This document shows, in pieces, positions 6,992-16,247 of a stretch of DNA of 47,929 nucleotides; the first letter of the stretch is position 1; each line of letters opens with the position of its first letter. The notes below the pieces were generated by a model. The model was not told the origin of the DNA, ran no database searches, and saw only the letters and a list, made by a program, of their open reading frames with translations. The stretch is from positions 1-47,929 of IMG/VR virus record IMGVR_UViG_3300028024_000127, one strand, 5' to 3'. Both the position numbers and the translations under genes were made by a program. The stretch comes from a virus.

Positions 6992-9739
6992 TTAATCAAG
7001 CCTTGCTTGCACTGGGACAGTTAGGTTTGCAAGGTAGGTGAAACTTGAGTTGGGGCGGATGTCGTCATGAGAGATGAGCAGATATCGCCACGGTTTGCCG
7101 CCATTTTCCCCATTGAACTTGCTGGCGGCACGGCAATACTCCTCAGCCGCCTCTTTCTTTTCCAACACGTCTACGTCAGCTAAGTTGCGGCTGGCTTTTG
7201 GCTCACACATATAAATGCAATCGCCGGTTTCTACAATAAAGTCCGGTTCGTATTTGCTTGCACCGCCTTGCCCCCAGTAGATGTTGAATTGCCGGGGAGC
7301 GGGGCGCAACCAACGCAGCACGGCTTTGTCGTTTTCCAATACGACGGCAAAGGTGCGCTCGGTGTCGCTGTCAAATTTATAAAGCGAGTGTCCAGCCTTG
7401 CGGAAGCCGCTGAATATCTTGGATTTCACCTCGGAAGCTGCCATGGTCGCGCGCAGATCGTAGATTTCATCCGACATAAACTTGCCGCCGAAGCTCGACT
7501 CAATTCGGGTGAAGGGGCGCATATTCGCCGCCTTATAGCTGACTTCTTCTTTGTAGAAATGCTCGTTCATCTGGGCGTAGATGATGTCGGCAATGGTGCG
7601 CTGGCGGTCACGCATAACCTTTTCGGTTTCTTCCTCACTCAGGTACGACAAAAAGTGCTTCTTAGCAGCTTCGATAAGCGAGTAAATGAGTTCGGCGCAG
7701 TCTCTGTAATCCACGTTGTCGTGGACGATGATATGGCGGACGATTTCATTCTCCACTGTGTCTACCTGTGTGAAAGCGGCTGTGCCTGTATCCAACGTGA
7801 AAGTTTTACCGCCCTCCTGCAATTCCGTACCGAGCAACGTATCGCCGGAGGGGTGCCAGTTCATGTTACGGGTATCCAGCGTAAAATCAGAAAATCCACG
7901 CTTGACCTCGGTGTGCGGTTGAATAACCGACTGAGGGATCGGAATAACATTGTCGGTGAGGGCCTGGGCGCAGGTTGCCACTGCCGCTTGAACCACAGCA
8001 TTGATATCTTCTTTTTTCAAATCAAGCTCCGGCCTTTGCTGGATGACTTGAGAAACGATGTTGTTTGCCACCCACGCTTGAGTGGCGGGTTCTTGGATGT
8101 CGGTAATATTGCGCACCTGACGGTTTACTTCAACCACAGCTTTTGCGGTTATTTTTTGAATAAGAGTAGCGATCTGCAAGGTCTGGTCAGGCGTGTGCCG
8201 GTCGACGAATTCAGGCGTTGCGGTTTCTTGCAGGGTAAGCACCAATTGCTCGGCGAAACTACTTGCTCCGGTTAGGTCATCATAGACTGTAGGCAGTTCA
8301 ACCGTTACCCGCTCATCCTCGGTGTCGGGTGCTGCCTGCTCCTCAATATAATACACCTTGCGGACAAGCGAATTCGGGTCGTTTGCAAGGTCGACAATGG
8401 CTTGATAGCGGTCGTGGCTGACGATGGAAAGGCGGTCGACTTCGTCAACGCCCGTTCGCTGTCCGTAGGGCAAGCGCAGCCCGCGCCCGATGGTCTGCTC
8501 GGTGAGGGTTTCGGAAGCTGAGGTACGCAGCGGGATAATAGTATAGAGATTCGTCACATCCCAGCCCTCCTTGAGCATATTGACGTGTATGACGATCTCG
8601 ATATTGTTATCAGGATGTTCCAGCGACAGCAGCAGCTCGATGTTCTCGTCCTTTTCACTGCCGCGCTGGGCGGAGTTGATTTCCAGCACCTTGTCTTTAT
8701 AAGAACCGCGGAAGAAAGCATCGGATACGACGTAATCCCTGATTTCTTTGGAGTGTGCGGTATCTTTGGCGACAACCAGCACGAAGGGCTTGACGATGGG
8801 CTTGCCGTGGGTTCGGGCGTAGACATCCAGTTGGCTCTTGGTTTCTTCATGCAAGCGAATACCGTCGTTGAGCTTTTCGCGGTCAAGTTGCTGTTGGGTA
8901 TATTCTTCCGCGCGGAAATCGCGGCGGGTAAACACGGTGGGGACTTTTACATACAGCCCGTCATTGAGCGCGTGGGCAAGGGAATATTCATACACCACGT
9001 TCTTGAAGTCGATTTTCCTTGCGCCATTTTGAATCTGCGGCGTGGCGGTTAGCTCCACCCCCAAAATGGGATGTAGCTCGTTGATGGTGTCAAACCCGCG
9101 GTCGGCGTGGTAATGGTGGCTCTCATCCATGAAAATGCACAAGTCAGGCAGTGCCTGCAAGTACGAGAAATAGGACTGACCCAGCACCTCCTGCAAGCGG
9201 CGCATACGCCCGCTTTCAGAATTCAGTTTGCTGATATTGAAAATGTTGATGGTGACACTGCTCGCAAGCACATCTATTTGCCGGAACTCCTCGTAGTTGT
9301 CGCCGTCAATAATGCGTGGCGGCGTAACGAACTTATCCAAACCACGGAACACGTACTTGCCGCTTGCCGGCTTGCCTAGGTCGTCTTTGAGCTTCTTATA
9401 GATCGTAAGGTTGGGAGCCATCACGAAAAAGTTGTTAATGCCCTTTTCATAGTGCAGATAGGCAATCAGCGCACCCATCAGACGGGTTTTCCCGATGCCC
9501 GTGGCAAGGGCAAAGCAAACCGATGGGAAGTCCCGCTCAAAACTCGTCAGCGTCGGGAACAACTCACGGATTTTGACAAGCTCGTCATTCAGGTCAGGCG
9601 TTTTACTAAGCGACAGGATGTCCGCTATACGAGCGAACCGCTCCAAACTCTCACGTTGGGGCGGCCGCAGGGCAAGCACATTGTTGATGTACTTTGACCA
9701 GTAGGTATAGGCTTTTTCGGAATAAGGCTCTCTAAGCAT
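6992..9739 (-). CDS. Type III-like restriction endonuclease, Res subunit
   Basis: This 915-residue SF2 helicase is fused to a C-terminal nuclease. Walker A ATGIGKTR is at 79-86, the DEAD-box-like motif DESHHY at 205-210, LTATP at 230-234 and motif VI QTIGRGLRLP at 415-424. A PD-(D/E)XK nuclease is indicated by P832-D833 and E846-x-K848, as in Type III Res proteins, which translocate or signal along DNA from a Mod-bound site and cut at a distance. Its ATG at 9739 overlaps the end of the methyltransferase gene by 8 bases and follows a GAGGAGGAA site. Mod-then-Res order is the classic Type III layout. The subtype and recognition site cannot be read. Confidence 0.9.
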   Translation of the reverse strand: MLREPYSEKAYTYWSKYINNVLALRPPQRESLERFARIADILSLSKTPDLNDELVKIRELFPTLTSFERDFPSVCFALATGIGKTRLMGALIAYLHYEKGINNFFVMAPNLTIYKKLKDDLGKPASGKYVFRGLDKFVTPPRIIDGDNYEEFRQIDVLASSVTINIFNISKLNSESGRMRRLQEVLGQSYFSYLQALPDLCIFMDESHHYHADRGFDTINELHPILGVELTATPQIQNGARKIDFKNVVYEYSLAHALNDGLYVKVPTVFTRRDFRAEEYTQQQLDREKLNDGIRLHEETKSQLDVYARTHGKPIVKPFVLVVAKDTAHSKEIRDYVVSDAFFRGSYKDKVLEINSAQRGSEKDENIELLLSLEHPDNNIEIVIHVNMLKEGWDVTNLYTIIPLRTSASETLTEQTIGRGLRLPYGQRTGVDEVDRLSIVSHDRYQAIVDLANDPNSLVRKVYYIEEQAAPDTEDERVTVELPTVYDDLTGASSFAEQLVLTLQETATPEFVDRHTPDQTLQIATLIQKITAKAVVEVNRQVRNITDIQEPATQAWVANNIVSQVIQQRPELDLKKEDINAVVQAAVATCAQALTDNVIPIPQSVIQPHTEVKRGFSDFTLDTRNMNWHPSGDTLLGTELQEGGKTFTLDTGTAAFTQVDTVENEIVRHIIVHDNVDYRDCAELIYSLIEAAKKHFLSYLSEEETEKVMRDRQRTIADIIYAQMNEHFYKEEVSYKAANMRPFTRIESSFGGKFMSDEIYDLRATMAASEVKSKIFSGFRKAGHSLYKFDSDTERTFAVVLENDKAVLRWLRPAPRQFNIYWGQGGASKYEPDFIVETGDCIYMCEPKASRNLADVDVLEKKEAAEEYCRAASKFNGENGGKPWRYLLISHDDIRPNSSFTYLANLTVPVQARLD

Positions 9740-11303
9740 CTTCCCATTCCTCCTCGTCCAGTTCGGGAGGATTGACGGTGTTCAGGTTGTAATCCTCCAC
9801 GCCGTATTCGCACTTATCCAGCACCGACTGCGGGATTTTGCGCACCTGAATGTTGTCGTAACGCTTGCTCAGCCCCACATCAAACGCCGGGGCGCAGATA
9901 AGCAGCCGCTCATACTCGGGTAGTTCTCTTGCGATTTCGTCCAGCTGCGAAGCCGTAAGGTATTCTGTGGTGACAAAGATGTAGCTTTGGTCTTGGCTTT
10001 TTCCTTGCTTCCAGAAAACTTCCGAGTCAGGGGCATAGCCGTAACCATTGAGCTTGGCAACGGCGGCAACCAGCATTTGCGCGTTGTATCTATCGCTGAT
10101 GACGGGCTGTCCGTGTTTGTCGGCAACAATTAGCGTCGGCGCAAGTTCATAAAACTTGAACCCGCCGCCACCCTGCCAGTTGTGTGCTTTGGAGATACCG
10201 CCTTGTTCACCGTCCACCACGGCTTTGAGGCGTGGCAAACAGTGGGTGTAGCAATGGTCGCCCAACTCGACGCCTATATATCGCCTGCCCATCTTGTGAG
10301 CAACCGCTGCGGTTGTACCGCTGCCGAGGAAGGAATCAAGGACGAGATCACCGGGGTTGGATGCAATTTTTAATACACGCTGAATTAGCCGCTCTGGTTT
10401 TGGAGTATCAAAAACATTGAATGCCCCAAATAACGCCAATATTTCTTTTTTAGCTTCCTGATTATGTCCTACTTCTTTATTGCTCCACCAAGTCCAAGGC
10501 ACTACTCCCTCATGTTCGCTTAAGTACGTTTTTCTGCGAGGCATGGCCTTTCCATCTGCCCCAAACCAGAACCGCCCTTGTGCTAACTGCTCCAAGTAAA
10601 CAGATTCAATGTTTTTCCAGCACTTTCCTGCGGGCGGAGTAAAAACCGATCCCCCTGGAGTCGTAATTGAATACATTTGATTTGGTCTATAACCCTGTGC
10701 GGTAAAATCTGCAGATGTCCACGGCCCTCGCGAATCATTATCCGGGTTACTATAATTGCTGGCTTGTTCCTGGCTCAGTGGCAATTTATTGCGCGACTTT
10801 TTGAAAGCGTCCGGGTTCTTAGCGTATACGAGAACATAATCATGCCCATCGCTAATTGTGCCCCTCATATCAGGGGAGGTTCGTTTTTGCCAGACAATGG
10901 TAGTAATGTAGGATGGCCGTGAAAAGACTTCATCGCATAAAACTTTGAGGTATGCTTGTTCGTCGTCATCAATACTGATCCAGATGCTACCGTCCTCGCT
11001 AAGTAAATTCCAAAGTATTCTTAGACGCGGCACCATCAACGACAACCACGTGGAGTGTTCAAGGTTATCATCGTAGTGTTCGAATGCACTTCCAGTATTA
11101 TAAGGCGGATCGATATAGATACACTTCACGCGCCCTGCGAACTCCTGCTCTAAGGCTTTCAGCACCAGCAAGTTATCGCCGTGGATCAGCATATTGTCAG
11201 CGGCAGGGTCACCGTAGTCCTTTGAAGCGTCATGCAGCAATATGCGCGGCTCCACCGCAGGTTCCTGCCCCTTGCCAATCCAAGTGAGTTCTAATTTCTG
11301 CAT
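9732..11303 (-). CDS. Type III-like N6-adenine DNA methyltransferase (Mod)
   Basis: This 523-residue amino-methyltransferase of beta type has the catalytic motif IV DPPYNTG (65-71) before the AdoMet-binding motif I, DSFLGSGT (323-330). It is predicted to methylate adenine in a short asymmetric site and to supply target recognition to the Res subunit. The target-recognition region would be the 130-300 segment between the two motifs. The C-terminal portion (from about 390) is a further domain also seen in Mod-like proteins. The ATG at 11303 has a GGAGG site. It follows the SNF2 gene by 14 bases and overlaps res by 8. Both catalytic motifs are intact. Confidence 0.9.
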   Translation of the reverse strand: MQKLELTWIGKGQEPAVEPRILLHDASKDYGDPAADNMLIHGDNLLVLKALEQEFAGRVKCIYIDPPYNTGSAFEHYDDNLEHSTWLSLMVPRLRILWNLLSEDGSIWISIDDDEQAYLKVLCDEVFSRPSYITTIVWQKRTSPDMRGTISDGHDYVLVYAKNPDAFKKSRNKLPLSQEQASNYSNPDNDSRGPWTSADFTAQGYRPNQMYSITTPGGSVFTPPAGKCWKNIESVYLEQLAQGRFWFGADGKAMPRRKTYLSEHEGVVPWTWWSNKEVGHNQEAKKEILALFGAFNVFDTPKPERLIQRVLKIASNPGDLVLDSFLGSGTTAAVAHKMGRRYIGVELGDHCYTHCLPRLKAVVDGEQGGISKAHNWQGGGGFKFYELAPTLIVADKHGQPVISDRYNAQMLVAAVAKLNGYGYAPDSEVFWKQGKSQDQSYIFVTTEYLTASQLDEIARELPEYERLLICAPAFDVGLSKRYDNIQVRKIPQSVLDKCEYGVEDYNLNTVNPPELDEEEWEDA

Positions 11304-11317
11304 ATCTAAAATCCTCC

Positions 11318-14179
11318 CTATACGATCTCAAACGAGAAGGTCATGATGGTTTCGGTTTCAATCTCGCCGTTAAGACGTTGCCGGATATCTTCCTGCAACC
11401 GCTCATTTTCCGTGTTGATGCGGTCTTCCTCCAGACTGATGTCCCGCTCCATCTTGCGGCGTTTGTCTTCCATTACCGTAATTTCACTGCGTAGTTCCAG
11501 CATAGCGTCCAGCGTCAAGGCGTCTTTTGAGGTGCGGAACACTTTGCGCTTTTCGGTGATTTCTTTTTTCAATATTTTGAGTTCCTTTTGCAAGCCCTCT
11601 TTCAAGTCCTCGCTGTATGCGTCCAGCTTTTCAACCTGCTCTAAGAAATAATTCTTGTTGCGGTCGGCAATGTCGTCCTTCTGCTGTTGAATCCCGGCGT
11701 GCCGCGCCCGAATCAGAGCTTCTGTTTCCGGCGAGCATACGCCAACAACAGCGGCTTGCAACTCCATAATGCGGGCGACCATATCGGCATCCACATCCGT
11801 GCCGTCCTCGGTGACCACGGAAAGGATGAGGTGTTCCTCGTTCTGGATACCCTTGTGGGTAAGCTTGTCCACAGAGAGAACGCCGCGCAAGTTGGGGTGG
11901 GTATCCAAAAAGCTGATATGCTCGGCTTGCGGCAATGACGAATGGGTGAACTGTATGGCGGCGGGCGCAACATTGGTTTGCATCGCTTGTGTCAGCCAAG
12001 TATGGCAAAGCTCACCATCACGCCGCAGGAATTCGTCGCGGTGTTCTTCCGCATCCCGCCAACGCAGGTTATAGGTTTTGCGTTCGCCGTTTTCTATGTA
12101 AGCAAACCGCCACTCATTCAACGGCTCAACCCGCTCGGCACCCCACATAATAAAGAAATCACACAACCAGCGGCTGAATTTATCTAGCCCGGCTTTGGTA
12201 TCATCATGGCAGCCTTTCAGGTGGGTTGCAACATCTTCGTCGAAGTTTTCTAAGATGGAATGCCGTGCTTCTGCTATTCTTTCGTTTATCTGCTCGGAAA
12301 GCTCGTCCTGCAAAGCGTCAAACGCCGCCTTGATCTCTTCTGGACTGCGGCAGGACTGATAAATCTCCAGTATGCGTCTTTCAAAATCCACGCCGTCTTC
12401 AATCGCACCCAGCACCTCGTCCGATGAGCCGAACACGCCATCAAACAGACTGAACTTTAGCGAAAGGATTTCGAATACGCGTACATCGGCGGCATTAGCG
12501 CGGTTGAGGAAGTTGATGACGATGACATCGTTCTTTTGCCCATAGCGGTGACAACGCCCGATGCGCTGTTCAATACGCTGCGGATTCCACGGCAGGTCAT
12601 AATTGACCACAATGTTGCAGAATTGCAGATTGATACCTTCGGCGGCGGCTTCCGTACCAATGAGGATAGAAGCGCGGTCGCGGAACTCTTCAACGATTGC
12701 GGACTTTCTATCGGCGGAGATTGAGCCGGAAGCAGCACCATCGTTCTTGTGCCGTTCTTTCCATTCTTTATATACACGAGTGGACACCAGGTCAGTGTTC
12801 GAACCGTCTAGAAACACGATTTGCCCGTCATAGCCATGCTGCGAGAGCAGGTTCATCAAGTAACGCTGTGTGCGTTTAGATTCAGTGAAGATGACGGCCT
12901 TTCTTTTTCCGCCCAGCCTTTCGTTCATCTCAAAGCCTTTGTCGAGGGCAAGTAGTAGATTGTCACCCTTGGCGTTTGTCTGGATGCTGTTGGCAAGGTC
13001 AGCGTAGCGTTGCAATTCTTCTATCTCTTTTTTAATAGCTTCACAGTCGGCTTCGATTTCTTCTGTCGCCCCGGCATCATCACCACCTGATTCTTCATCA
13101 ATGAGTTCTTCTATCCCGTCATAATCGTCAAGGTCGCCAGGTTCGAGCAGTGCGGTGTAATCGTTGAGCTTCAAGTTCAATCTGTCGATAACCGTGGACA
13201 ATGTCCCATGGATAGCCATTGAGGAGGATGCCAGCAACTTGCGGGCAACCAGCATCAGCAGCGTTCGCTGCCTTTGCGGGAAACCGTAGAGGTTGTCGCG
13301 CTGAAGGTATTCCGACACGCTATTGTAAAGTTCCTCTTCCGCTTGGCTTGGGGTGTATTCCTGTAAAATAGCAATACGGTCTGTATAGGGAACGTACTCC
13401 CTCACTTGATGTCGCAGGGTACGTTTGCAAAAGTTATGCAGTCGGCGTTTTAATTGTTGGTTACGCACATCAATGTCGGGAACGCCGTTAACATACAGCT
13501 CACGGAAAACATCCGCGCTGCCGAAAACTCGCTCGTCGATAATACTGACCAACCCGTAAAGCTCCATCAGGTTGTTTTGCAGTGGGGTTGCGGTGAGGAG
13601 AAGTTTTTTGCAATTACGCAGCGCATTCTTAATGTTCGCACCCATTACGTTATTGCGTTTATACACATTACGCAGCTTGTGCGCCTCGTCCATGATAACC
13701 AAGTCCCAGTCGATGGCTCGGATATCGTTCATCTTTGCCGAAGCAAAATTATATGAACAAATTACTACAGCATCGTTAACCGCAAAGGGGTTGCAGCCGG
13801 GGTTATCCTTTTTTGCTTTGTTATAGTTCTTTGATTCCAGTATTTCAGAGCGAATGAAGAATTTTTCTTCAAGCTCGGCTCTCCATTGCGTTCTAAGGGA
13901 AGCGGTGACAATCAGCAGAATTTTTCGCTTGCGTTCCGACCAACACTGCGCCAGCACAAGCCCCGCTTCAATCGTTTTGCCCAGGCCAACCTCATCCGCC
14001 AACAACGCCCCCGTCGATAAGGGCGATTGCAACGCAAACAAAGCCGCATCCACTTGGTGGGGGTTCAAATCGACCTTAACCCCGGACATGGAAGAAGCCA
14101 ACCCTTGTATTGTGTGTTGCGGCCGTTTTAGCATAAGCTGTTCAGCAAAAAAACGAACCTGATGAGGCGTATAAGGCAT
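11318..14179 (-). CDS. SNF2/HepA-type DNA translocase in the restriction operon
   Basis: This 953-residue SNF2-family ATPase resembles RapA/HepA and the DrmD helicase of DISARM class 1. Walker A is in ADEVGLGKTIEAG (61-73), DEAH at 164-167, LTATP around 195-199, and motif VI QRIGRCHRYGQ at 538-548. An acidic insert lies near 350-380 and a strongly charged coiled coil near 830-930. SNF2 proteins translocate on duplex DNA without unwinding it. It is the first intact gene of the operon, 14 bases after a truncated regulator. The DISARM partners DrmA, DrmB and DrmC are absent, so it belongs to a different assembly. Confidence 0.9.
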   Translation of the reverse strand: MPYTPHQVRFFAEQLMLKRPQHTIQGLASSMSGVKVDLNPHQVDAALFALQSPLSTGALLADEVGLGKTIEAGLVLAQCWSERKRKILLIVTASLRTQWRAELEEKFFIRSEILESKNYNKAKKDNPGCNPFAVNDAVVICSYNFASAKMNDIRAIDWDLVIMDEAHKLRNVYKRNNVMGANIKNALRNCKKLLLTATPLQNNLMELYGLVSIIDERVFGSADVFRELYVNGVPDIDVRNQQLKRRLHNFCKRTLRHQVREYVPYTDRIAILQEYTPSQAEEELYNSVSEYLQRDNLYGFPQRQRTLLMLVARKLLASSSMAIHGTLSTVIDRLNLKLNDYTALLEPGDLDDYDGIEELIDEESGGDDAGATEEIEADCEAIKKEIEELQRYADLANSIQTNAKGDNLLLALDKGFEMNERLGGKRKAVIFTESKRTQRYLMNLLSQHGYDGQIVFLDGSNTDLVSTRVYKEWKERHKNDGAASGSISADRKSAIVEEFRDRASILIGTEAAAEGINLQFCNIVVNYDLPWNPQRIEQRIGRCHRYGQKNDVIVINFLNRANAADVRVFEILSLKFSLFDGVFGSSDEVLGAIEDGVDFERRILEIYQSCRSPEEIKAAFDALQDELSEQINERIAEARHSILENFDEDVATHLKGCHDDTKAGLDKFSRWLCDFFIMWGAERVEPLNEWRFAYIENGERKTYNLRWRDAEEHRDEFLRRDGELCHTWLTQAMQTNVAPAAIQFTHSSLPQAEHISFLDTHPNLRGVLSVDKLTHKGIQNEEHLILSVVTEDGTDVDADMVARIMELQAAVVGVCSPETEALIRARHAGIQQQKDDIADRNKNYFLEQVEKLDAYSEDLKEGLQKELKILKKEITEKRKVFRTSKDALTLDAMLELRSEITVMEDKRRKMERDISLEEDRINTENERLQEDIRQRLNGEIETETIMTFSFEIV

Positions 14180-14193
14180 AGTGGTTACTCTCC

Positions 14194-14316
14194 TTACTTC
14201 TGGTCAGTCATCTCCATAATATCCGATATGTCGCAGTCTAACGCGCGGCATAACTTTTCGAGAATTTCGGTGTTTACATTCTCGTTCTTCCCAAGTTTAG
14301 TGATGGATGCTGAACT
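14194..14316 (-). pseudogene. XRE-family regulator, C-terminal 40 residues only
   Basis: Immediately upstream of the SNF2 gene a minus-strand frame encodes SSASITKLGKNENVN and on to DISDIMEMTDQK. That is the second half of a small Cro/CI-type helix-turn-helix protein (recognition helix plus dimerisation part). A TAG precedes the first serine codon and no start exists, so the 5' half is gone or replaced. Its stop lies 14 bases before the SNF2 start, behind an AAGGAGAG site. It was probably the operon's own repressor and first gene. Confidence 0.6.
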
Positions 14317-14639
14317 CTAATGCTTGCCACTTAGGGAGGCCTTTTTTCTTTAAATCACTGCTCGGGAAGGAGCAAAGGATTATTGGGGAGGTCGCTTTTT
14401 TAAGTACGTCGGCACTTAATATGGATGTGCTGATTATTGCGCCCAAGATATACATCCCCTCACAAGGAAAATTAAAGTAATATATTATTAATTTCCAATC
14501 CCAATAATTGCCCTAAATATTATATCAAATAATATCATCTATAAACCATATTGATCTTTCATCTTTCAACAAAAACAACCAGGATTCTATTATAGGTATC
14601 GAGCATCGAAGATTCTGGATCGGGGAAAATATTTACCAT
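14317..14639. other. AT-rich spacer between the defence operon and the SOS operon
   Basis: No convincing gene is present. A 57-codon plus-strand frame (14307-14480) overlaps the XRE remnant on the opposite strand and has no ribosome site. It may be part of a short repetitive insertion that destroyed the regulator. The 14480-14640 portion is very AT-rich and would suit divergent promoters, but no minus-strand promoter of good quality was found. Confidence 0.45.
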
Positions 14640-14668
14640 TTGACTCTGCTCAGCCGGAGGTCTATAAT
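14640..14668 (+). promoter_or_regulatory. Vegetative-type promoter of the Y-polymerase operon
   Basis: TTGACT (14640-14645) and TATAAT (14663-14668) are separated by exactly 17 bases, a near-perfect sigma-A promoter. The start site would fall near 14675, on the edge of the LexA box. Confidence 0.85.
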
Positions 14669-14676
14669 CCAAAATA

Positions 14677-14689
14677 CGAACATACGTTC
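14677..14689. promoter_or_regulatory. LexA (SOS/DinR) box
   Basis: CGAACATACGTTC matches the Gram-positive LexA consensus GAAC-N4-GTTC perfectly. It covers the expected transcription start of the promoter just upstream, so LexA binding should block initiation until DNA damage. Confidence 0.88.
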
Positions 14690-14706
14690 TAATATCAGAG
14701 GAAGTG

Positions 14707-15966
14707 ATGCCTATGCCGGACCGTTCCATACTGCACGTGGATGTAAATGCATGTTATGCGAGCATTGAGTTGCTGCATCGGCCCGAGCTGCGCGGGCTTC
14801 CCGTTGCCGTCGGCGGGGATGCGGAGGCGAGACATGGCATCATACTCGCAAAATCCGAGGAAGCCAAGGCCTTTGGCATTAAGACAGGAGAGGTACTCTG
14901 GCAAGCGCGACAAAAGTGTCCTAATCTTGTGGTGCTCAAGCCGAATTACCAGTTGTACCTGCGCTTTAGCCGGATGTTGCGAGAGCTGCTTGTCGATTAC
15001 ACGGATCAAGTGGAGTCCTTTGGGTTGGACGAATGCTGGCTTGACGTTACTGGCAGCACCCATCTTTTCGGAAGCGGGACAGAAATCGCGGAGAAAATCA
15101 GAGAGCGGGTCAAGCGCGAGCTGGGCGTTACGGTATCGGTTGGGGCATCGTTTAATAAGGTGTTTGCTAAGTTGGGTAGTGATATGAAGAAGCCCGATGC
15201 GGTAACCGCCATCGGGCGTGAGGATTATAAAGAGAAGGTCTGGCCGCTTCCAGCAGAGGAACTGCTTTACGTGGGGCGTTCAACCAAACATCGCCTGAAT
15301 AAGTACGGCATATTCACCATCGGCGATATCGCCAGGGCCGACCCGGCACTGCTGCAAAGCTGGTTCGGCAAATGGGGGTTGGTGTTGAACTGGTTTTCCA
15401 ATGGCATGGATAGCTCCCCCGTTGCCCGAGCGGGGGATGAAGCTGTCATCAAATCCATAGGCAACAGCACCACCACCCCACGAGACCTTACATGTGAGCA
15501 GGACGCGAAAATCATATTCTATATGCTCTCAGAAAGCGTAGCCTCGCGCCTACGGGAGGCCGGGTTCCGCTGTAAAACGGTGCAGATTAGCCTACGGGAT
15601 AATGAACTTTTCTCATTCGAGCGGCAGATGATACTTTCGCAGCCCTCCTGCATTTCCGGTGAGCTTTGCGTCGCGGCGATGAAGCTGCTGCGTGGGAATT
15701 ACTCCTGGCAGAAACCGCTCCGAAGCATCGGTATACGTGGCTGCGATCTTGTCCCCGTCGGAGCGCCTGCGCAACTTACTCTTCTTGAGGATGAAAACCA
15801 GCGAATCCGGCGGGAGCAACTGGAGCATACGGTGGACGATATCCGTCGGAGGTTCGGGCATTACTCCATCGGCCGGGCGGTAAATCATCTGGATACCACG
15901 CTGGGGAGAATCGATCCAAAGGGCGACCACACCATCCACCCGATAGGCTTCTTTAGGGCTATGTAG
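14707..15966 (+). CDS. Y-family translesion DNA polymerase (DinB/UmuC-like)
   Basis: This polymerase of about 419 residues lets replication pass damaged bases. The N-terminal catalytic motif has D and V residues in ILHVDVNACYAS, where DinB proteins carry HxDxxxFFAxVE. The second acidic patch, SFGLDECWLDVT, supplies the D-E pair. A helix-hairpin-helix region and the little-finger domain follow. Possible starts are GTG 14704, ATG 14707 and ATG 14713; the GAGG site at 14698 fits either ATG. Regulation by the LexA box upstream is clear. The next small gene follows by 10 bases. It resembles the chromosomal or element-borne SOS polymerases of Clostridia rather than a UmuC with a UmuD partner. Confidence 0.92.
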   Translation: MPMPDRSILHVDVNACYASIELLHRPELRGLPVAVGGDAEARHGIILAKSEEAKAFGIKTGEVLWQARQKCPNLVVLKPNYQLYLRFSRMLRELLVDYTDQVESFGLDECWLDVTGSTHLFGSGTEIAEKIRERVKRELGVTVSVGASFNKVFAKLGSDMKKPDAVTAIGREDYKEKVWPLPAEELLYVGRSTKHRLNKYGIFTIGDIARADPALLQSWFGKWGLVLNWFSNGMDSSPVARAGDEAVIKSIGNSTTTPRDLTCEQDAKIIFYMLSESVASRLREAGFRCKTVQISLRDNELFSFERQMILSQPSCISGELCVAAMKLLRGNYSWQKPLRSIGIRGCDLVPVGAPAQLTLLEDENQRIRREQLEHTVDDIRRRFGHYSIGRAVNHLDTTLGRIDPKGDHTIHPIGFFRAM

Positions 15967-15976
15967 GAGGACCGAA

Positions 15977-16231
15977 ATGCTACCAAGTGCAAATAAGGTA
16001 TATGTTGCTGTGAAGGCGTTGTTTACCCCGGATGCGCCGCTCAAGCCACTGTCCATCACATGGGAGGATGGCACAGAGTATGAAATTGAAGAGGTGCTGG
16101 ACGTCTGCCGCGCGGCTAGTTTAAAGGCAGGTGGCGCGGGCATACGCTATTCGGTTCGTATCGGCAAAACGATGACATACTTGTTTCTGGAGGAGTCCAA
16201 TTGGTTTGTAGAGAGGCGGACAAGAAGATAA
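15977..16231 (+). CDS. Small protein co-transcribed with the Y-family polymerase
   Basis: An 84-residue protein starts at an ATG at 15977 behind a GGAGGA site, 10 bases after the polymerase stop. It reads as a compact beta-rich fold (phrases such as SITWEDGTEYEIEEVLDV and AGIRYSVRIGKT). Similar short proteins accompany SOS polymerases in Clostridia, as far as I recall. A role in translesion synthesis is inferred only from its place in the LexA-controlled operon. Confidence 0.75.
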   Translation: MLPSANKVYVAVKALFTPDAPLKPLSITWEDGTEYEIEEVLDVCRAASLKAGGAGIRYSVRIGKTMTYLFLEESNWFVERRTRR

Positions 16232-16247
16232 ATTAACCTTGGGTAGG

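Noticed and set aside
1606-14316. Assignment of the operon to DISARM, BREX or Dnd systems
   Set aside because: Only the SNF2 helicase and an adenine methyltransferase resemble DISARM class 1. DrmA, DrmB and DrmC are missing, and no PglZ, BrxC, BrxL or Dnd/Ssp gene is present.
14307-14480. 57-codon plus-strand frame beginning MLNSNACHLGRPFFFKS
   Set aside because: It overlaps the XRE remnant on the other strand, lacks a ribosome site, and may be part of a repeated insertion rather than a gene. Noted as spacer content only.
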